Below are positions 1-9,600 of a stretch of DNA of 22,328 bases, one piece after another. Source of the DNA: JBCBSS01 sp039819065 (GTDB lineage: Bacteria > Bacteroidota > Bacteroidia > Cytophagales > Cyclobacteriaceae); NCBI GenBank assembly GCA_039819065.1, contig JBCBSS010000138.1, positions 1-22,328 on the forward strand, in the 5' to 3' direction. The notes below the pieces were generated by a model that had not been told where the DNA came from, did not search any database, and was given only the letters and a program-made list of their open reading frames with translations. Position numbers and translations under genes: made by a program. Each line of letters begins with the position of its first letter. The stretch's first letter is position 1.

Positions 1-24
1 TTGAGAATGCTTAGCGTTTCTTGG

Positions 25-741
25 TTACTTTTTGGTTTCTAGTTTGAGATTCATTTGTGTTTTGAGGTAATCTACCAGATAGAACATTTCTCTTGCGATC
101 AGCCTCACCGTTTCATTGTATTTCATTTCCTGTGAAGGAGTATTATCATAATACCTCGGATCTTCAAAGGGGAGAGAAAACCTTGCATCAGCTCCTTGTA
201 CAGTAGGACAAGATTTATCTGCCTCAGAACATACCATTATGGCAGCAAAGTCTTTTTGTGGATTTTGTCCATCGGTATATTTCTTGGAATACATGACGTA
301 GGTAGCTGTGCCATTAGAAAGCGTGTATACCGGATTACCTTTTGATTGAACACCTGAAATATTAAACCCGGCTCTTTCTAAAGCTGCCAACGCGTTCGGA
401 TGGAAAGCAGTTTCTTCTAAACCACCGGAAAAGACCTGAACTCCATCAATCCCGTAGTACACAGCCGCGGTCTGAAGCCAGGCTTGGGAAATATGGCTTC
501 TTCGAGAGTTGTGAGTACAAATGATAATGACATCCGTTCTTCCATCTTCTTCAATCTCTTTAAGCAAGAAATCTCCAATTTCTTTTAAGTTAGCTTTTCG
601 ATCCTCGTCAACTTGGTCAAACTCTGTCACCACAACATCGATGTACTTCTTTAGCTTTTTGCTAAAACCCTGTGCTGCAACCTCATCAATATTACATAAC
701 AATAATACGATGATAACAAGTGAAAATATTCTTGTTTTCAT
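25..741 (-). CDS. Exported arsenate reductase-like low-molecular-weight phosphatase fold protein
   Basis: This 238-residue protein belongs to the LMW-phosphatase/ArsC family. The P-loop CTHNSRRS gives nucleophile C75 and R81 (CX5R). C171 and C178 (VCSEADKSCP) have the seven-residue spacing of the C82/C89 redox pair in Staphylococcus pI258 ArsC, and an EDP motif follows at 193-195, so all residues for thioredoxin-coupled arsenate reduction are present. Unlike ordinary ArsC it begins with a signal peptide: basic MKTR, hydrophobic 6-16 and VAA/Q near residue 23. About 45 more residues separate the signal peptide from the P-loop. It should therefore act in the periplasm or at the envelope. It is the last visible gene of the arsenic operon, 18 bases after its cytoplasmic paralogue. 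C16 in the hydrophobic stretch lacks a good lipobox, so I do not call it a lipoprotein. Family membership is secure; arsenate as the physiological substrate is inferred. Confidence 0.85.
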   Translation of the reverse strand: MKTRIFSLVIIVLLLCNIDEVAAQGFSKKLKKYIDVVVTEFDQVDEDRKANLKEIGDFLLKEIEEDGRTDVIIICTHNSRRSHISQAWLQTAAVYYGIDGVQVFSGGLEETAFHPNALAALERAGFNISGVQSKGNPVYTLSNGTATYVMYSKKYTDGQNPQKDFAAIMVCSEADKSCPTVQGADARFSLPFEDPRYYDNTPSQEMKYNETVRLIAREMFYLVDYLKTQMNLKLETKK

Positions 742-759
742 GAGCTATGAATTTAAGTT

Positions 760-1392
760 TTACGAATTCATTTTAATTAAAGAAAATGCATAAAACATTT
801 CTGAAGCTATTTGTAAGGACCTCTCATCATATTTCTGCGCTTCTTGTGTTGTTCCATCAAATTCCTTGGGATCGTCATAACGAACTGGTATCCGCTTTTC
901 CGTACCTGGAATAAAAGGACAATTTTCATCTGCATGCGAGCAGGTCATTACAGCTGCAAATTGGTCAGCCTTGTTAGCCGGATCATCAAAGAGCTTTGAA
1001 AATGTTCTTATCGGTTCATTATCGTCAGAATTGAAAATGGTATAAACAGGATTAGTGTCCCCTTCAGAGAATACACGGAAACCGCTTCTCTTAATTGATG
1101 CCACTGCATGTTCATTGAATGCAGTAATTTCAACACCACCCGAATAGCTGTTGATAGGGATTCCAAAATAATCAGCTGCTGTCTTTGCCCAGATCTGTGA
1201 AAATTGGCTTCTACGTGAGTTGTGAGTGCATATAAAATTGAGATTGACACTCTTGCCTTGGTCAATTTTGCTTTGAATATAATCGATCATAGGTTGGAGT
1301 ACCTCCTTTCGACCATTCGAAATATCTAGTTTCCTTGCAGTGTCAATAGTAGAAACAAGCTCGGGTAGAATAGACACTTTCTGTATTTGCAT
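760..1392 (-). CDS. arsC: Thioredoxin-coupled arsenate reductase (ArsC, LMW-phosphatase fold)
   Basis: This 210-residue cytoplasmic protein should reduce arsenate to arsenite. The P-loop CTHNSRRS supplies C55 and R61. C151 and C158 in TCSHADENCP match the C82-X6-C89 pair that shuttles the disulfide in thioredoxin-type ArsC, and the YDDP motif at 172-175 corresponds to FDDP in that family. An N-terminal extension of about 50 residues, mostly helical, precedes the P-loop and is absent from the 131-residue Staphylococcus enzyme. No signal peptide is seen. The gene lies 19 bases after the DUF6428 gene and 18 bases before the exported paralogue, all on one strand, so co-transcription under the ArsR repressor is likely. 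The names arsC and 'protein-tyrosine-phosphatase' are both used for this group; the complete Cys triad favours a real reductase. Confidence 0.9.
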   Translation of the reverse strand: MQIQKVSILPELVSTIDTARKLDISNGRKEVLQPMIDYIQSKIDQGKSVNLNFICTHNSRRSQFSQIWAKTAADYFGIPINSYSGGVEITAFNEHAVASIKRSGFRVFSEGDTNPVYTIFNSDDNEPIRTFSKLFDDPANKADQFAAVMTCSHADENCPFIPGTEKRIPVRYDDPKEFDGTTQEAQKYDERSLQIASEMFYAFSLIKMNS

Positions 1393-1411
1393 GATTTTAT
1401 GGACTAATGAT

Positions 1412-1888
1412 TTAACAACACCCTGAACCTGGCTTACAATATCCTGACTCGTCAGATGTAGTAAGGGTTGATAATCTGACTTTTGGTTTAGCTAAGGGGA
1501 CACCACATTTTTCTGGAGCCAGGCAATTTGTCATTTTAGCTTGAAGTACAAACCTCCCGTCTTCAAATTCCAATCCATACTTGCCAATAGTATCACTTTG
1601 GTACTCTACTTCTACTTCAAGATCTTTCAACCCCAACTCTCTCTCAGAAATAGCTATTATATCGAACAGCTTGTCTGGGATTAATTGATGATCAAAGTCG
1701 TTGGCTGACCAGAGTTGAAAACAGATTACGTTTTCGGTTCTTACTGTCCCTCCACAATCGATAAAGCGTTTATCCACAGTTCCAATTTCAGTAACATGGA
1801 AGTGGGGTGGAACTTGGCTTCCATCAGGAAGTCCAAATGATACCTCATCAACTGTTTTTAATACCTCTTTTACTTCTGACAACTTCAT
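1412..1888 (-). CDS. DUF6428 family protein of the arsenic operon
   Basis: This 158-residue protein is recognised as DUF6428 by the segment PPHFHVTEIG (27-36) followed by FIDCGGTVRTENV (42-54) and FQLW (57-60). The family is commonly found in Bacteroidota arsenic clusters beside arsR and arsC, but no biochemical role is established that I know of. Visible features include His29 and His31 in PHFHV, Cys45, an acidic middle, the NCLAPEKCGVP segment with two cysteines, and a cysteine-ending tail (YCKPGSGCC). The cysteine content is compatible with binding a thiophilic metalloid such as As(III), which is only an inference. It lies between arsR (48-base gap) and arsC (19-base gap). A palindrome-like site in the 48-base gap may add local regulation. 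Confidence 0.8.
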   Translation of the reverse strand: MKLSEVKEVLKTVDEVSFGLPDGSQVPPHFHVTEIGTVDKRFIDCGGTVRTENVICFQLWSANDFDHQLIPDKLFDIIAISERELGLKDLEVEVEYQSDTIGKYGLEFEDGRFVLQAKMTNCLAPEKCGVPLAKPKVRLSTLTTSDESGYCKPGSGCC

Positions 1889-1902
1889 ATTAATAATACT
1901 TT

Positions 1903-1918
1903 ATTGCTATATTACGAT
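1903..1918. promoter_or_regulatory. Possible internal ArsR site
   Basis: The 48-base gap between arsR and the DUF6428 gene contains ATTGCTAT-ATTACGAT, an imperfect dyad in which 5 of 8 positions pair. It resembles the stronger palindrome upstream of arsR in its core (GC, then ATATT or TATATTA). It could be a second repressor contact or a chance AT-rich match. Confidence 0.3.
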
Positions 1919-1936
1919 TGATTAATTTAAATTTTT

Positions 1937-2269
1937 TTAGCAACAATCATTGGCGGGATCTTCAAACTGATTGAAAATCTCCACAAATCTTGATTTAACT
2001 AAGCTCCAAACCTCAGGATTAATACAATAGCTCACGCTTGTGCCTTCTACTGTTCCTTGTATGATACCGATGCCTTTCAACTCCTTTAAGTGTTGTGAAA
2101 CAGTTGCCTGAGCTAATCCCAATTCCTCAACCAAATGACTATTTATACAAGCCTTGGCTTTAAGTAAGTGAGTAATAATGGCCACCCGTGCTGGGTGGGA
2201 GAATGCTTTTCCGAAGATTGCAATCTCGTTATGCTCGTCTGTGTAATTTTGTGTTTTGGTAACTCCCAT
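1937..2269 (-). CDS. arsR: ArsR/SmtB-family metalloid-responsive repressor
   Basis: This 110-residue winged-helix regulator probably represses the operon until arsenite or a similar metalloid releases it. Typical ArsR features are the HPARVAIITHLL helix (25-36), the recognition helix AQATVSQHLKELKGIGII (53-70) and the wing TVEGTSVSYCI (73-83). The classical CVCDLC inducer motif is missing. The cysteines available are C41 (KAC at the end of helix 3), C82 in the wing and the terminal pair C109-C110. Sensing would therefore have to use another Cys arrangement, as in other ArsR subgroups. It is the first gene of the leftward operon. The palindromic site 3 bases upstream of its start is the likely autoregulatory operator. 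Confidence 0.92.
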   Translation of the reverse strand: MGVTKTQNYTDEHNEIAIFGKAFSHPARVAIITHLLKAKACINSHLVEELGLAQATVSQHLKELKGIGIIQGTVEGTSVSYCINPEVWSLVKSRFVEIFNQFEDPANDCC

Positions 2270-2272
2270 AAC

Positions 2273-2294
2273 TATATCGCAATATTATGATATA
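2273..2294. promoter_or_regulatory. Likely ArsR operator
   Basis: A 22-base palindrome reads TATATCGCAAT followed by ATTATGATATA, with 9 of 11 positions symmetric. It ends 3 bases before the arsR start codon. On the minus strand a sigma70-like pair, TTGATA (2305-2310) and TAATAT (2282-2287), is separated by 17 bases, so the dyad would cover the -10 region. This position and the AT-rich dyad shape fit known ArsR autoregulation. The promoter assignment is weak because it does not follow the Bacteroidota -33/-7 consensus. Confidence 0.55.
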
Positions 2295-2347
2295 AGAACT
2301 GAATTATCAAGATCCTGACTGTTCTTATAGGGGTCAGATCCATAGAT

Positions 2348-2651
2348 TACTTAGAATATACCTTTTTGATCATCAGCCAATTGACAAATGATGTATAACT
2401 AAAAGGCTCCCTGTTCAAGACTTGTTCCTCTACTTCATAAAATTCGAGCAGGTGGCTAGGTTTTTTTATTTATGGCAATTGATACTGACCTACCCACTCG
2501 ATACATTCACAACTCATATTTTTTTCTAATATCGCCTGTCCGAACATACACTTGACAACTCACCACATTTCTCAAAAGCAAAGCCAGAATTCCTATCGGT
2601 TTTTGGCAGTGCAAGATCCTCATCGATAGCTATCGTATACACTTCAATCAT
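2348..2651 (-). pseudogene. Probable decayed gene fragment, family unknown
   Basis: Reading the minus strand from 2651 gives about 40 residues starting MIEVYTIAIDEDLALPKTDR. In a shifted frame follows MFGQAILEKNMSCECIEW, and after one in-frame stop SHLLEFYEVEEQVLNREPF continues to KKVYSK and a stop at 2348. The composition is protein-like and the base content is richer in GC than the AT-rich stretch beyond it. Together one frameshift and one nonsense codon would restore a protein of about 100 residues. I do not recognise the family. It could also be chance open frames, hence the low confidence. Confidence 0.3.
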
Positions 2652-3055
2652 TTAAAAAATAAATCCTACAAAAATTGCATTTTGTATGTATAAAAAATGT
2701 ATTTCTACACTAAAACTTACATATAGCTTTGTTCAAAATTGATAGCGATCTCTTAATCATTAAGAGCAAAAAACTTGACGACTTTAATATTCTGATTTTC
2801 ACAAAAAATTTAATTTATAAGATTATAAAAATTGATATTAGAAAATATTTAATAAAATGGCATTAAAATAATTTTCAGATGCTGATTTTTGTGTTTATAC
2901 ATTTTGTCAATTAATTATATAAATAAAAGCATAATTTAATAATTAATTTACCTCTTACATATGCAAGTTTTTATTAATATATTGAAAAAAGATTAGTTTC
3001 AAACTGGTCGCATTTCACTGACATAACTAAAAATCTGAGCCAAAAACAAACCATC
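2652..3055. other. AT-rich intergenic region upstream of the toxin-like cluster
   Basis: About 400 bases contain no credible gene on either strand and are strongly AT-rich, with many short A and T runs and small dyads such as ACAAAA/TTTTGT near 2670. It lies upstream of the rightward cluster and must contain or adjoin its promoter. I found no convincing TTG/TAnnTTTG pair at proper spacing. Such AT-rich stretches are typical binding sites for nucleoid-associated silencers, which is inference here. Confidence 0.5.
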
Positions 3056-3502
3056 ATGCCAAGAAAATCAGCCCTTAACGAAGATCGCTTTAAGAACCTT
3101 GATAAATTTCTACGACTGAACAAGAAAGTCGATTTTATAACCATCAATCTTTTAAGTTCAAAGGCCTTGGAGGGCTTGAACTGGAAGGGAATTTTAAAGC
3201 AAGATCAACCAGAGGTGCTGAAGCAAGTCAAGGCTTATCAAAGATTGGCTCGTTTGTTAGCGGAAGACAACACAAGAATCATCAAACAGTTATTAGAAAG
3301 AAACCTTCACTCCGGCGTCCAAATCGCGTCCATCCCACGACAGCAGTTTATGAAAGAATTCTCAAAAGTTTTCAAGGACGAGGAGTTAATGACGACATTC
3401 TATAAGCGTGCAGTAGCTACGCGCAGCAAAGTGCTTTTGAAGTATATGAACATTGTTCAGAGTGGTCAGGCGCACAATAAGTCTGTAAAAGCTATTTCTT
3501 AA
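3056..3502 (+). CDS. Detached N-terminal helical segment of a TcA-like toxin subunit
   Basis: This 148-residue, lysine/arginine-rich, all-helical protein contains the pattern VKAYQRLARLLAEDNTRI (about 57-74), then LLERNLHSGVQIASIPRQQF (79-98) and a helix with YKRAVATRSKVLL (116-128). From memory of single-chain TcA-like proteins, this pattern (LKAYQRL, then LL-AG-DSA-IA-MP-EF, then a helix) sits just before the LF-DY/SVYSPAAYL segment. The next gene begins at exactly that segment. I therefore infer that this gene and the next are the two halves of a split TcA N terminus. The stop codon, a 98-base gap and a fresh ATG make it a real separation rather than one frameshift. There is no signal peptide. 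It is the first gene of the rightward cluster. The alternative is an unrelated small helical protein. Confidence 0.7.
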   Translation: MPRKSALNEDRFKNLDKFLRLNKKVDFITINLLSSKALEGLNWKGILKQDQPEVLKQVKAYQRLARLLAEDNTRIIKQLLERNLHSGVQIASIPRQQFMKEFSKVFKDEELMTTFYKRAVATRSKVLLKYMNIVQSGQAHNKSVKAIS

Positions 3503-3515
3503 GGCACACTATTCA

Positions 3516-3557
3516 CACTACACCATGTAGTGCTACAGGATCGCTAATCGAATCCTG
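3516..3557 (+). promoter_or_regulatory. Two adjacent hairpins between the split TcA genes
   Basis: CACTACA/TGTAGTG forms a 7-bp stem with a 3-base loop (3516-3532). Directly after it, CAGGAT/ATCCTG forms a 6-bp stem (3536-3541 with 3552-3557) that can extend by two inner pairs around a bulge. Neither is followed by a T run, so a rho-independent terminator is unlikely. They could stabilise mRNA ends or set the ratio between the short and giant proteins. Confidence 0.4.
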
Positions 3558-3600
3558 CACAAAACCCTAATTCTTAAACTACCTAAAACACCCAAATGTC

Positions 3601-6600
3601 ATGAGTACATTCAATGATCTTCCTGACTACGAAGTTCTTTTCGGAGACTTGGATTTCAAAGAGGGGGACGACTCCCGATCAGTATATTCTCCTGCCGCTT
3701 ATTTGGCCGATTTGTTACAAATGATGGATGATGAATTCTCATCAACAAATGATGTAGAGGGAAGGCGTCCCGATATACGTAAGATAATTCTCGACTATGA
3801 AAATACCTTCGAAGAAATTCCTTACCTGGAAGTAGTCAACGACGTGCTTGAAGCCAAAATCGGCAATAAGGTTTATACAGACCTACTCAAAGCAGACTAT
3901 CCCTTTAACATGCCCTTCAACCTGGATCATGCGGAGGTACAATTGTATTTGAAGCACCTGGGCATTTCTTCTGAAGCGTTATATAAAACCTTTTCCCTTA
4001 AACATGATGACGGTATCATTTCGAGGGAATACCTCAATCTTTCCGAGCAGGAATATGCTTTGGTGATCAAGGATAACAGAAATAACATTGTACCTAAATT
4101 CTATAACTACTCCAGCAACAGAGATACTTTAAAACTTGGTTTTCAGGCCTACATGGCCAATATCACCACCTTTTTAGAAACTACGGATCTTACTGGAGTA
4201 CAAGCCAGGGAATTGATCCACCAAAAGCTACGGGAAGAGGAATACGGATTTCAGGCTAATTTTTTCATTAATAAGGGTCTTGGAAAAAATGGTTACGCGA
4301 CACTGGACAAAACTGAAAACTACCTTGTTTGGAGCAATAATTCGAAAGGAACATGGAAAGCTTCTGATGGTAAAACCTACAACCTTTTACCTATAGAGTG
4401 GTATGACCGCGTCAATCGGTTTGTGCGTTTTGCCAACAAAATAGGCATAAGTTTCACAGACCTGGATCTTATTCTTAGACATTGCTGTAACAATACTTTG
4501 AACGCGGATAGCGTGGCAATGGTAGCATCCGTGAAGAAGCTGAAAGAGGCTTTTGATGTTGATTATGACGTGGCAGTAGCCCTTTTGACCAGCATCAATG
4601 AAGTAGGGCAAACCGAGGAAGAGGAACCAGCCGATCTCTTCAACCGCACTTTTAACAATAAGTGCGTACAGTTTGACGAGCGATATATTCTGGGATCGCA
4701 GCCATTGGCTATCGAGTTTAAAGAAGAAAAGGATTATACTGAAATAAGCTATTACGATGATCTATTCTCAGATGCCAACTACGACTTTAGAAAACGCATC
4801 CGCTATGTATTAGGCATCTCCAAGACCGACCTGGAAAAGATCATCCAACGCCTGGATGACAAGGAAATAGATGAAAGCCTTTGGATGTTGGCGAAGAACA
4901 AGATACGCCTGATCAACTTCCTCTATCGCTTTACCAGACTGGCCACTGCATTGGATTTGAGCCACGAGGAAATGTTCACCCTCTTCGACGTATTCGAGGT
5001 CGACCCTACCATCGCCAGACATAACCAACAAAACATCTTTCTGAGTTACCTGCCTTCTACGCAAGACTGCTACGAAATCTTCCTAGGCGCTAATGTAAAA
5101 GACCAACAATGGTTGGCCCATACGCTTCATTACACCAGTAAATGGATGATGGAATATGGGTACACGGCAGAGGTATTATGGCAGATCACCACCGGAAAAT
5201 ACAAGACAGAAGAGGCTGAAAAAGCGGCTAAAGCGGCCAAAATACTGGCATTGGATGGTGTTTATCAAGGCTTTAAATCCTTAGTGCTTCAACCCGGTGC
5301 ATTTTTGCAAGGACCATTTGACCAACGTGCTTCTGCGGTGATTTACAGGGCACTAGAAACAATATGTGGACAGAAACCCGGCCATCATGATGTGCGATTG
5401 GTGAGCTACGATAAGGAAGAAGCTGAAATGATGGCCCATAAGGCAGTAGATCAGTTGAGTTGGGTCACCAGTATGGACTTCACAGGGTTAGGTATCGAAG
5501 AAAAGCTCAGTGAAAAGATCTTTCGCAACCTGGTATTCATGGGCTATGTAGATGAGCAGGGAATTATCCAACCAGACGCCCTGCCTGAAGATGATGAAGA
5601 TTTTTTATTGGAAACTGACTTTAGCCACCATCGAAGCCAGTTGTTCAGCATACTCAGTGATCTCTACAATGATGTAGCGGGTGATGCTGAAGAGCTAGCA
5701 GATATCAACATTTCGCTATTTCCTTCAGACCTTGAAGATCTAGGCCTGGACAAGCCAGAACTGGATGAATTGTATGATAATCTCATCTTTAACAATTACA
5801 TAGATGAGGATGGTGTTGTCCAGCATCCGGTGTTTTTCTCGGAGAATGAAAACGAAGAGGATTTTGATACTGAAATCGATATCAACGATTACAGAATGGA
5901 AGTTTACGAGCAGTTCGAGCAGAAACTCGAGATGTTTGACGAAGGGGAGTTGATGATCAGTAAATCCATTTTCAATGAATTGCCACTAAAAGAGGTAGAA
6001 ATAAATGACCTCGTTGAGAACCTCATTTTTAATGAGTATATCGACAAAAAACATGTAATCCATGACAAGCAACGCACTCTAAATGAGGATGCCGATGAAT
6101 TTGAGCTTGCCATACAATTCTACCCGCACAGGCATGAAATACTGAGAGCGTTACAAGAAAAAGTTGAAAGCCACCAAAAAGAATACATGACCATCAGCAG
6201 TGGGTCATTGGCCGAAATAGCAGATAAAATCGTAGCGAAATGGGCTTATCAAGACCTACAATCTGACTACATCAATGGCGCTCAAATGCTACCCGAGGCA
6301 AGGGAATTTTTCCTAGACGAAGAGAATAAGAAAAGCTTCGTACTGAGTTATTACTTTGATAACCTGCCTGGTACGATCGTTTTCGATAGAATGGCGGACA
6401 TTATCAAAACAACCGATTCTTTCTATCTGACCAAGCAGTCCTTATATGATTTGAAGTTCTCTGAGGAGGAAGCGACCGAATTAATTGGCGTGCTTCATAA
6501 TATGGAGGCCATCACCGATGATCATAAGCTACCGGTTGGATCATTAGAATACTACCTGGATGCTAACAATGCCCTCTCTTTCCAAGTAGAAGCATTCGAA

Positions 6601-9600
6601 GATTATAATAAAGATATATTCTTCTTGCTACAGGCGGTAGCCAAAAAAGTGCAAGAAGCCCAGCAGGTCATACAGTCCACTTTGAAGGGGGCGGCCGAAA
6701 AACAAGAGAATTACTTATTCGGGCAATTACAGAGCATTTTCGGGTTGGATGCTGAGATCGTCCGCTCACTTTCCAGGGAAGTATTCCCAGGTGAGAAAGA
6801 CATCAAAGCCGCCTGGATGTTGCCGATCCTGCATGCTGTGAATGTGTTGGATACTATCACAGAAGAACCAGCCGACCCATCTTTCAATACGGTATACCGG
6901 CGTATACAGCAATTTGCCATGCTATCCGGAAAGCTACAACTGACCAAAGAGGAGGTAGAAATTGCTTTCCGCGATCAGAACCTGGTGGCCAAGTATCCTG
7001 AAACACTAAAGCTTGATGATTTTGAGTTTACCCGTGCCACCCGTGAAAAAGGTAAGGTGGTCATAAAACCCGTTAAAAACATCGATGCGATTCTCGAAGG
7101 AGACGATTTCATCTATCTGTTCGACAGCGGCAAATACTGGATGTATCGCAGGTCAGATTACGAACTCGTAGACAAAAGCGATCTTGATTACGATCAAGAC
7201 TTGATCGACCTGCAACGCGATGATGATGACCTCCGGGACGTGTTGGAGGATGACCCTATTCGTTTGCTTTTTGAAAAAGAAAAAGGCACTATTGATGTCA
7301 CCGCCGCTTTCATGGACAAAGAAGGGAACACCTTTATTTTCTCCAAAGATCACTATTTCCTATTGCCAGAAGGAAGTGATACCTGGGATAAGCGAAATAA
7401 TGAATTCGGCAACGTAGATAATAACTTCCAGGTCATGACAGAAATAGACATGGCTTACAAAGACGAAGAGGGAAGGTTATTTCTATTTGCCAATGACGAA
7501 TACGTGAGGTTTTCTGAAGGATATGATTACATAGACGAGGAATACCCTAAGAAAATAGCCGATAGCTGGCAGGACGAAAACCTAAAGGTATCCCTACCTG
7601 ACCACTTTATCGATGAGCATGGTGCGGCTTTTGAAGGTACGGATGGCAATTCATATTTCTTCAACCACTCCAAATTCGTTAGCTCGGAGAATAAGGGTGA
7701 GATGGATGTGGCGGATTACTGGGGTAGAATGGAGTATGAATTTAAAGGAGCCGATCATATAGATGCCGTCTTGAAAGATGGAGCCAATGTCTACCTTTTT
7801 GCAGGGGACATCATGGTCAAGTACACTGATTGCCTGGAAAACGAAGGAGTAAGAGTAGCTGATGGCTTTCCAAAGCGTATCATTGATCAATTCCCTGCAC
7901 TCCCGTATGAATTTGCCAAAGGCATAGACGCTGCTTTCAAAGGAGAAGATGGAAAAATACACCTGATCAAGGATAAGTATGCGGTCTCCTTTAAGGAAGG
8001 AGCAAAAGACATTTCGTTACTCAATCTGGATGAAACCTGGGGCATAGTCAAAAACAATATCTTGGCAACCGGTAAGGTCGATGCTGTACTCTCAGCGTTG
8101 GATGGAAGAGTCTACATGTTTAGTGGAGATCAATACTTCCGTTATTCTACCGATGATTATTCGAAAGTCGATTCAGGATATCCACGCCTTACGTCCGAAG
8201 ATTTTTATGGCCTGAAAAAGGTAGAAGCAGCATTTATACTAGACGGTAAGACCTATCTGTTTGGTGTAGATGAAAAAGGTAAGCCGATGTACGTTCGCTA
8301 TTCTACACCGGATTATACTGAAGTAGATGAGGAGGACGAGGACGAGAGCAGCTACATCACACCGGTTGAGAGCCTGCCTGACGTCGAAGAAGTAGAAACA
8401 TTCCCGCGTCCACAAAACGACGATGAGTGGTGGAGCTTCCCTCAATCACTTATTGATAAAGGCTTTACCAAAGTAGATGCCGTCTTCAATGCCCCTAACG
8501 GCGTTACCTACCTGTTTTCAAACATGAAAGTAGTAGACGAAAGGTCAGAACGTCCTTCTACAGCTTCGTACGTGGTAGAATTTCACGAAGCCAACCGATG
8601 GTGGTCTGAACCGGAATTGATCACCGAAAAGTGGGACAATCTGCCGTTTTCTACCATTACAGCAGCCTTCACAGGCAAAGATGGTAAGATTTACATGTTC
8701 TCAGGATCTAACTACGTGCGCATCTCCGACGGCGATTTCTGGAAGATAGACAATGGCTTCCCTAGAACCATAAGCAAATTCTGGGGTGAAGTAGATAACA
8801 ATATAGATCGCTACAGGAAAGTCGATACCGCGCTGGTTTTAGAATCAAGGGAAGATGACGAAGACAAGAAAGGTGATGATTACGTAAAAATTAGCAGACA
8901 CACCTATCTGTTCTCCGGAGACCAAATTTTCAGGTATGTTGGAAAGGACTATAGTAAGGTAGAACAAGGCTATCCTAAAAAATTGTCTGATCTACAAGAT
9001 GAGCCCCGGTTCGGTGAGTTGCAGCAAGAAATACAGAAGGTCACAGCCGCCTACGCAGATGACAGAAATGTCTACCTATTCGAAGGCAGCGACTGCCATG
9101 TCATTTCTGAGGATGAAGACCACCACAAAGGTGTATATAACACAGCGGATGATTTCGCCAACATCTCAGCCGTGACCTTTGCCCATGGCAGCGTTTACGC
9201 CTTGGAAAGGAAGATTTGGAAACGCTTAAGTGGCCTGGAAGAGAAAAAGATTGAGAAAGCCAGGGAGACCCCTAATATTCTTGACGCAGTACCTGATAGT
9301 TTTGACAAGAATGGTGTTAGTGCTGTCTTGCGAGGAGTAGACAATAATACCTACTTGTTCAAAGGCACACAATGCCACAATACCCTGCTTAATCTGACCT
9401 TTGAAACAGGCGAGGAATGGGGAAGGCCTAGAAACAATATTGAGATAAATGAAACCATTGACGCTGCCTTTGTGGGCAGAGATGGTAAAACCTATGTCTT
9501 TAGCGGAGATCAGTACTTTGTTTATAAAACCAAAACCTATACGAATCAGCAGACTGAAGACCCGCCTGAGTTAATTGCGGAAATGTGGCAAGGATTATCA

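Noticed and set aside
1008..1265. Minus-strand 85-codon frame inside arsC
   Set aside because: It overlaps the arsC frame, which has the intact catalytic motifs; its translation has no protein family character.
2624..2635. Perfect 12-base palindrome CGATAGCTATCG
   Set aside because: A single short dyad inside the suspected decayed coding fragment; no partner site or promoter nearby, so no regulatory claim is made.
2940..3055. Possible Bacteroidota promoter (TTG with TAGTTTC or TAATTTAA) before the 148-aa gene
   Set aside because: The spacing between the TTG and the TAnnTTT-like elements is wrong (about 9 or 25 bases), and AT-rich sequence gives such matches by chance.
7220..7417. Open frames on both strands inside the giant gene
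   Set aside because: They are frame shadows of a continuous 4802-codon frame with clear family motifs; none has its own start context or recognisable domain.
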